Assembly: GCA_016215605.1 (NCBI GenBank)
Contig: JACRJB010000043.1
Coordinates: 1 to 64,000, forward strand
DNA from: Rhodopseudomonas palustris
GTDB taxonomy: Bacteria; Pseudomonadota; Alphaproteobacteria; Rhizobiales; Xanthobacteraceae
DNA: 64,000 bases
Direction of reading: 5' to 3'
The notes below the pieces were generated by a model that was given only the letters and a program-made list of their open reading frames with translations, was not told the DNA's origin and did not search any database. The position numbers were made by a program, and so were the translations under genes. Positions 62,355-64,000 of this stretch are shown piece after piece; position 1 is the stretch's first letter, and each line of letters starts with the position of its first letter.

Positions 62355-63020
62355 ATGAGCCCGCCCGAGCTTCACGGGCTGGCGGCGGTCGAGCAGGAGA
62401 TCGCGCGGGCCTGCAAGGACGCCCGCCGCGAGCGCAGTTCGGTCACGCTGATCGCGGTGTCGAAGACGTTCGAGGCCGACGCGATCCGGCCGGTGCTGGC
62501 CGCCGGGCAGCGGGTGTTCGGCGAAAACCGCGTGCAGGAGGCCAAGGCGAAATGGCCGCCGCTGCTCGCCGAGCATCCGGGTACCGCCCTGCATCTGATC
62601 GGGCCGCTGCAATCCAACAAGGCCAAGGAAGCCGTCGCGCTGTTCGACGCGATCCATTCGGTCGATCGCGAGAGCCTGTGCGAGGCGCTCGGCAAGGTGC
62701 TGCCGGCCTCCGGCCGTTCGGTCGAACTGTTCGTCCAGATCAACACCGGCGAGGAGCCGCAGAAGGCCGGCGTGGCGCCGCAGGACGCCGACGCCTTCAT
62801 CGCCGCCTGCCGCGACCGCTGGGGGCTGGCGATCGCCGGCCTGATGTGCATTCCGCCGGTCGACGAGGCGCCGGCGCCGCATTTCGCCCTGACGGCGAAG
62901 ATCGCCAAGCGCAACGGCCTGACGAAACTGTCGATGGGCATGAGCGCCGACTTCGCCACCGCGATCGAATTCGGCGCCACCCATGTGCGGGTGGGAAGCG
63001 CGATCTTCGGGCATCGGTAG
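62355..63020 (+). CDS. YggS/YBL036C family PLP-binding protein
   Basis: A PLP homeostasis protein (PLPBP family), 221 residues. The PLP lysine is in LIAVSKTFEAD (K37), followed by FGENRVQEAKAKW, LHLIGPLQSNKAK, GLMCIPP and LSMGMSADFATAIEFGATHVRVG SA-type segments that define the family. GGAGAG lies 5 bases before ATG 62355; a Met at 62337 is also in frame. It is divergent from the GGDEF gene. Confidence 0.95.
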   Translation: MSPPELHGLAAVEQEIARACKDARRERSSVTLIAVSKTFEADAIRPVLAAGQRVFGENRVQEAKAKWPPLLAEHPGTALHLIGPLQSNKAKEAVALFDAIHSVDRESLCEALGKVLPASGRSVELFVQINTGEEPQKAGVAPQDADAFIAACRDRWGLAIAGLMCIPPVDEAPAPHFALTAKIAKRNGLTKLSMGMSADFATAIEFGATHVRVGSAIFGHR

Positions 63021-63038
63021 GCGCGCCCATTCGTCCCG

Positions 63039-63139
63039 GTCATCGCCCGGCTTGTCCGGGCGACCCAGTATTCCCGAGCGCCAGTGCCGAACAACGAACG
63101 CTCTGGAATACGGGGCCACCCGCATTCGCGGGTGGTGAC
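63039..63139. repeat. Palindromic intergenic repeat (GTCATCGCCCGGCTTG family)
   Basis: GTCATCGCCCGGCTTGTCCG at the left and CCGCATTCGCGGGTGGTGAC at the right, with GACCCAGTATTCC facing GGAATACGGGGC inside. Nearly the same as 39538-39639. It lies between convergent genes. Confidence 0.75.
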
Positions 63140-63177
63140 GGCCGAGTCTGGAGTGGCTGCTGCGCCGAACGCTCCGC

Positions 63178-63726
63178 CTACCCGATCACGATCCTGGTGG
63201 TCGGCCCGAGCCGCGCCAGCAGGCGGCGCAAATTACCGCGGGTCATGGCGATGCAGCCGGCGGTGGGGCCGAAATTGTCGCGCGCCAGATGCAGAAACAC
63301 CGCACTGCCGCGTCCGGCGACGCGCGGCCTGGTGTTGTGGTCGATCTCGACGATGAAATCGTAGAGCTGGTCGTCGCGGCGCAGCCGGTCGCCGGGTTCG
63401 CCGGGGCCGCGGCGCATCGGGCGATTGTAATGCCGGCTCGACGGGTCTTCGCACCAGGCGTCCTCGGCGGTGATCGCCCGGACCGGCAGATGGGTGCGCG
63501 GCCGCGGCGCGCGGTCGGACCGCCACCACAGCCTGACCGGATGAAACGTGCCGCGCGGGGTGCCGCCGTCGCCCTCGCGCTTGTTGGCCAGAATGCCGCC
63601 GCGGCCGAGCGCGACCGGGATGGTCAGGCCCTCCGCGGTCAGCCAGCCGCGGCTGCGCTGCCCGGCGGCGGTGCGGACGCGCAGCATCGGCAATGCCGCA
63701 CCGCGTGGGGACTTCTTGTAAGGCAT
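63178..63726 (-). CDS. L,D-transpeptidase (YkuD domain) family protein
   Basis: A 182-residue protein with the YkuD catalytic signature HLARDNFGPTAGCIAM (nucleophile Cys158, His nearby). Such enzymes make 3-3 crosslinks in peptidoglycan or attach it to proteins. The N-terminus shows no obvious signal peptide from ATG 63726; the basic start MPYKKSPRG and the lack of a hydrophobic stretch are odd for a periplasmic enzyme, so a cytoplasmic or export-independent function, or a different start upstream, is possible. Confidence 0.85.
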   Translation of the reverse strand: MPYKKSPRGAALPMLRVRTAAGQRSRGWLTAEGLTIPVALGRGGILANKREGDGGTPRGTFHPVRLWWRSDRAPRPRTHLPVRAITAEDAWCEDPSSRHYNRPMRRGPGEPGDRLRRDDQLYDFIVEIDHNTRPRVAGRGSAVFLHLARDNFGPTAGCIAMTRGNLRRLLARLGPTTRIVIG

Positions 63727-63916
63727 TGATTTTGTTCGAGTCGTCAATTTTGGCGCCGACGATTGGATGGCTTCGGTGGGCAATTTTAGCATGCCGCTGT
63801 TCAATTCCGCAGAATCGATCCCTATTTGCTGTTCTGCGATACAATCGCGCATGATTTGGAAGGCGCCCTCGGCCGATCCGGCCGCAGCCGCGCGCAAGAC
63901 CCGAAGGACATCGCCC

Positions 63917-64000
63917 ATGCCGAACGCCCGCAAGATCCTGATCGTGGACGACGACACCGATCTGCGAGACGCGCTGGTCGAGCAATTGTCGCTGCACGAG
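63917..64000 (+). CDS. Response regulator, N-terminal fragment (3' end outside window)
   Basis: Only the first 28 codons are present. They encode MPNARKILIVDDDTDLRDAL, the beta-1 strand and acidic pocket of a receiver domain, so this is a two-component response regulator; the output domain is beyond the window. It is divergent from the L,D-transpeptidase gene. Confidence 0.85.
   Translation, partial: MPNARKILIVDDDTDLRDALVEQLSLHE

Overview
The window is a GC-rich, almost fully coding chromosomal segment from an alphaproteobacterium of the Bradyrhizobium/Rhodopseudomonas group, most likely Rhodopseudomonas palustris or a close relative. That assignment is inference. It rests on an RpaR/RpaI-type quorum-sensing pair, the gene order around rho-mnmE-mnmG-rsmG-parA-parB, an alphaproteobacterial RpoH promoter at dnaK, and the Rhizobiales-style palindromic repeats between genes. 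I see no tRNA or rRNA gene, prophage, insertion sequence or CRISPR array.

Layout. 1-11932: the 3' end of acnA, a DUF1223 protein, a probable minus-strand small RNA, DUF2794, a secreted S10 peptidase, nth/DUF2244 (divergent), an Ada-like methyltransferase, gpmI, then a minus-strand run of dapB, DUF1330, pyrF, an FMN reductase and pmtA. 12026-18337: the heat-shock block (dnaJ, dnaK, grpE, hrcA), interrupted by one exported protein on the other strand. 18488-24886: rph, rdgB, hemW, an LpoA-like lipoprotein with rsmI and yraN (the yraLMN arrangement), and gshB. 24993-26674: the acyl-homoserine-lactone circuit (rpaR, a perfect lux-box palindrome, rpaI and a small overlapping gene). 26771-32078: comM, a small exported protein, a hybrid histidine kinase and an OlsB-like acyltransferase. 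32355-39327: coaA and the histidine genes hisE, hisF, hisA, hisH, a DUF2628 membrane protein and hisB on the minus strand, then hslV-hslU.

39683-60287 is the replication-origin and chromosome-partition neighbourhood. Smr, mltA, a Tim44-like gene, dnaQ, coaE, maf and the DUF299 regulator run leftward; secB is the exception. hemJ, rho, mnmE, mnmG, rsmG, parA and parB run rightward. The noncoding gap at 46421-46870, between the DUF299 gene and hemJ, has an AT-rich tract and degenerate DnaA-box-like sequences, and is the best oriC candidate. Four parS-type palindromes lie 4-7 kb to its right, one of them inside the rsmG coding sequence. The minus-strand genes holA, lptE and leuS close the region. 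The right end holds a GGDEF protein, a YggS-family PLP protein, an L,D-transpeptidase and the first 28 codons of a response regulator.

Most genes are housekeeping. The points most worth a second look are the minus-strand RNA at about 1838-1990, the three regulatory features of the quorum-sensing unit (operator, hairpin over the rpaI ribosome-binding site, coupled small gene), the origin and parS arrangement, and the repeat families between genes. Names and functions come from motifs and family knowledge read by eye; no database search was run.
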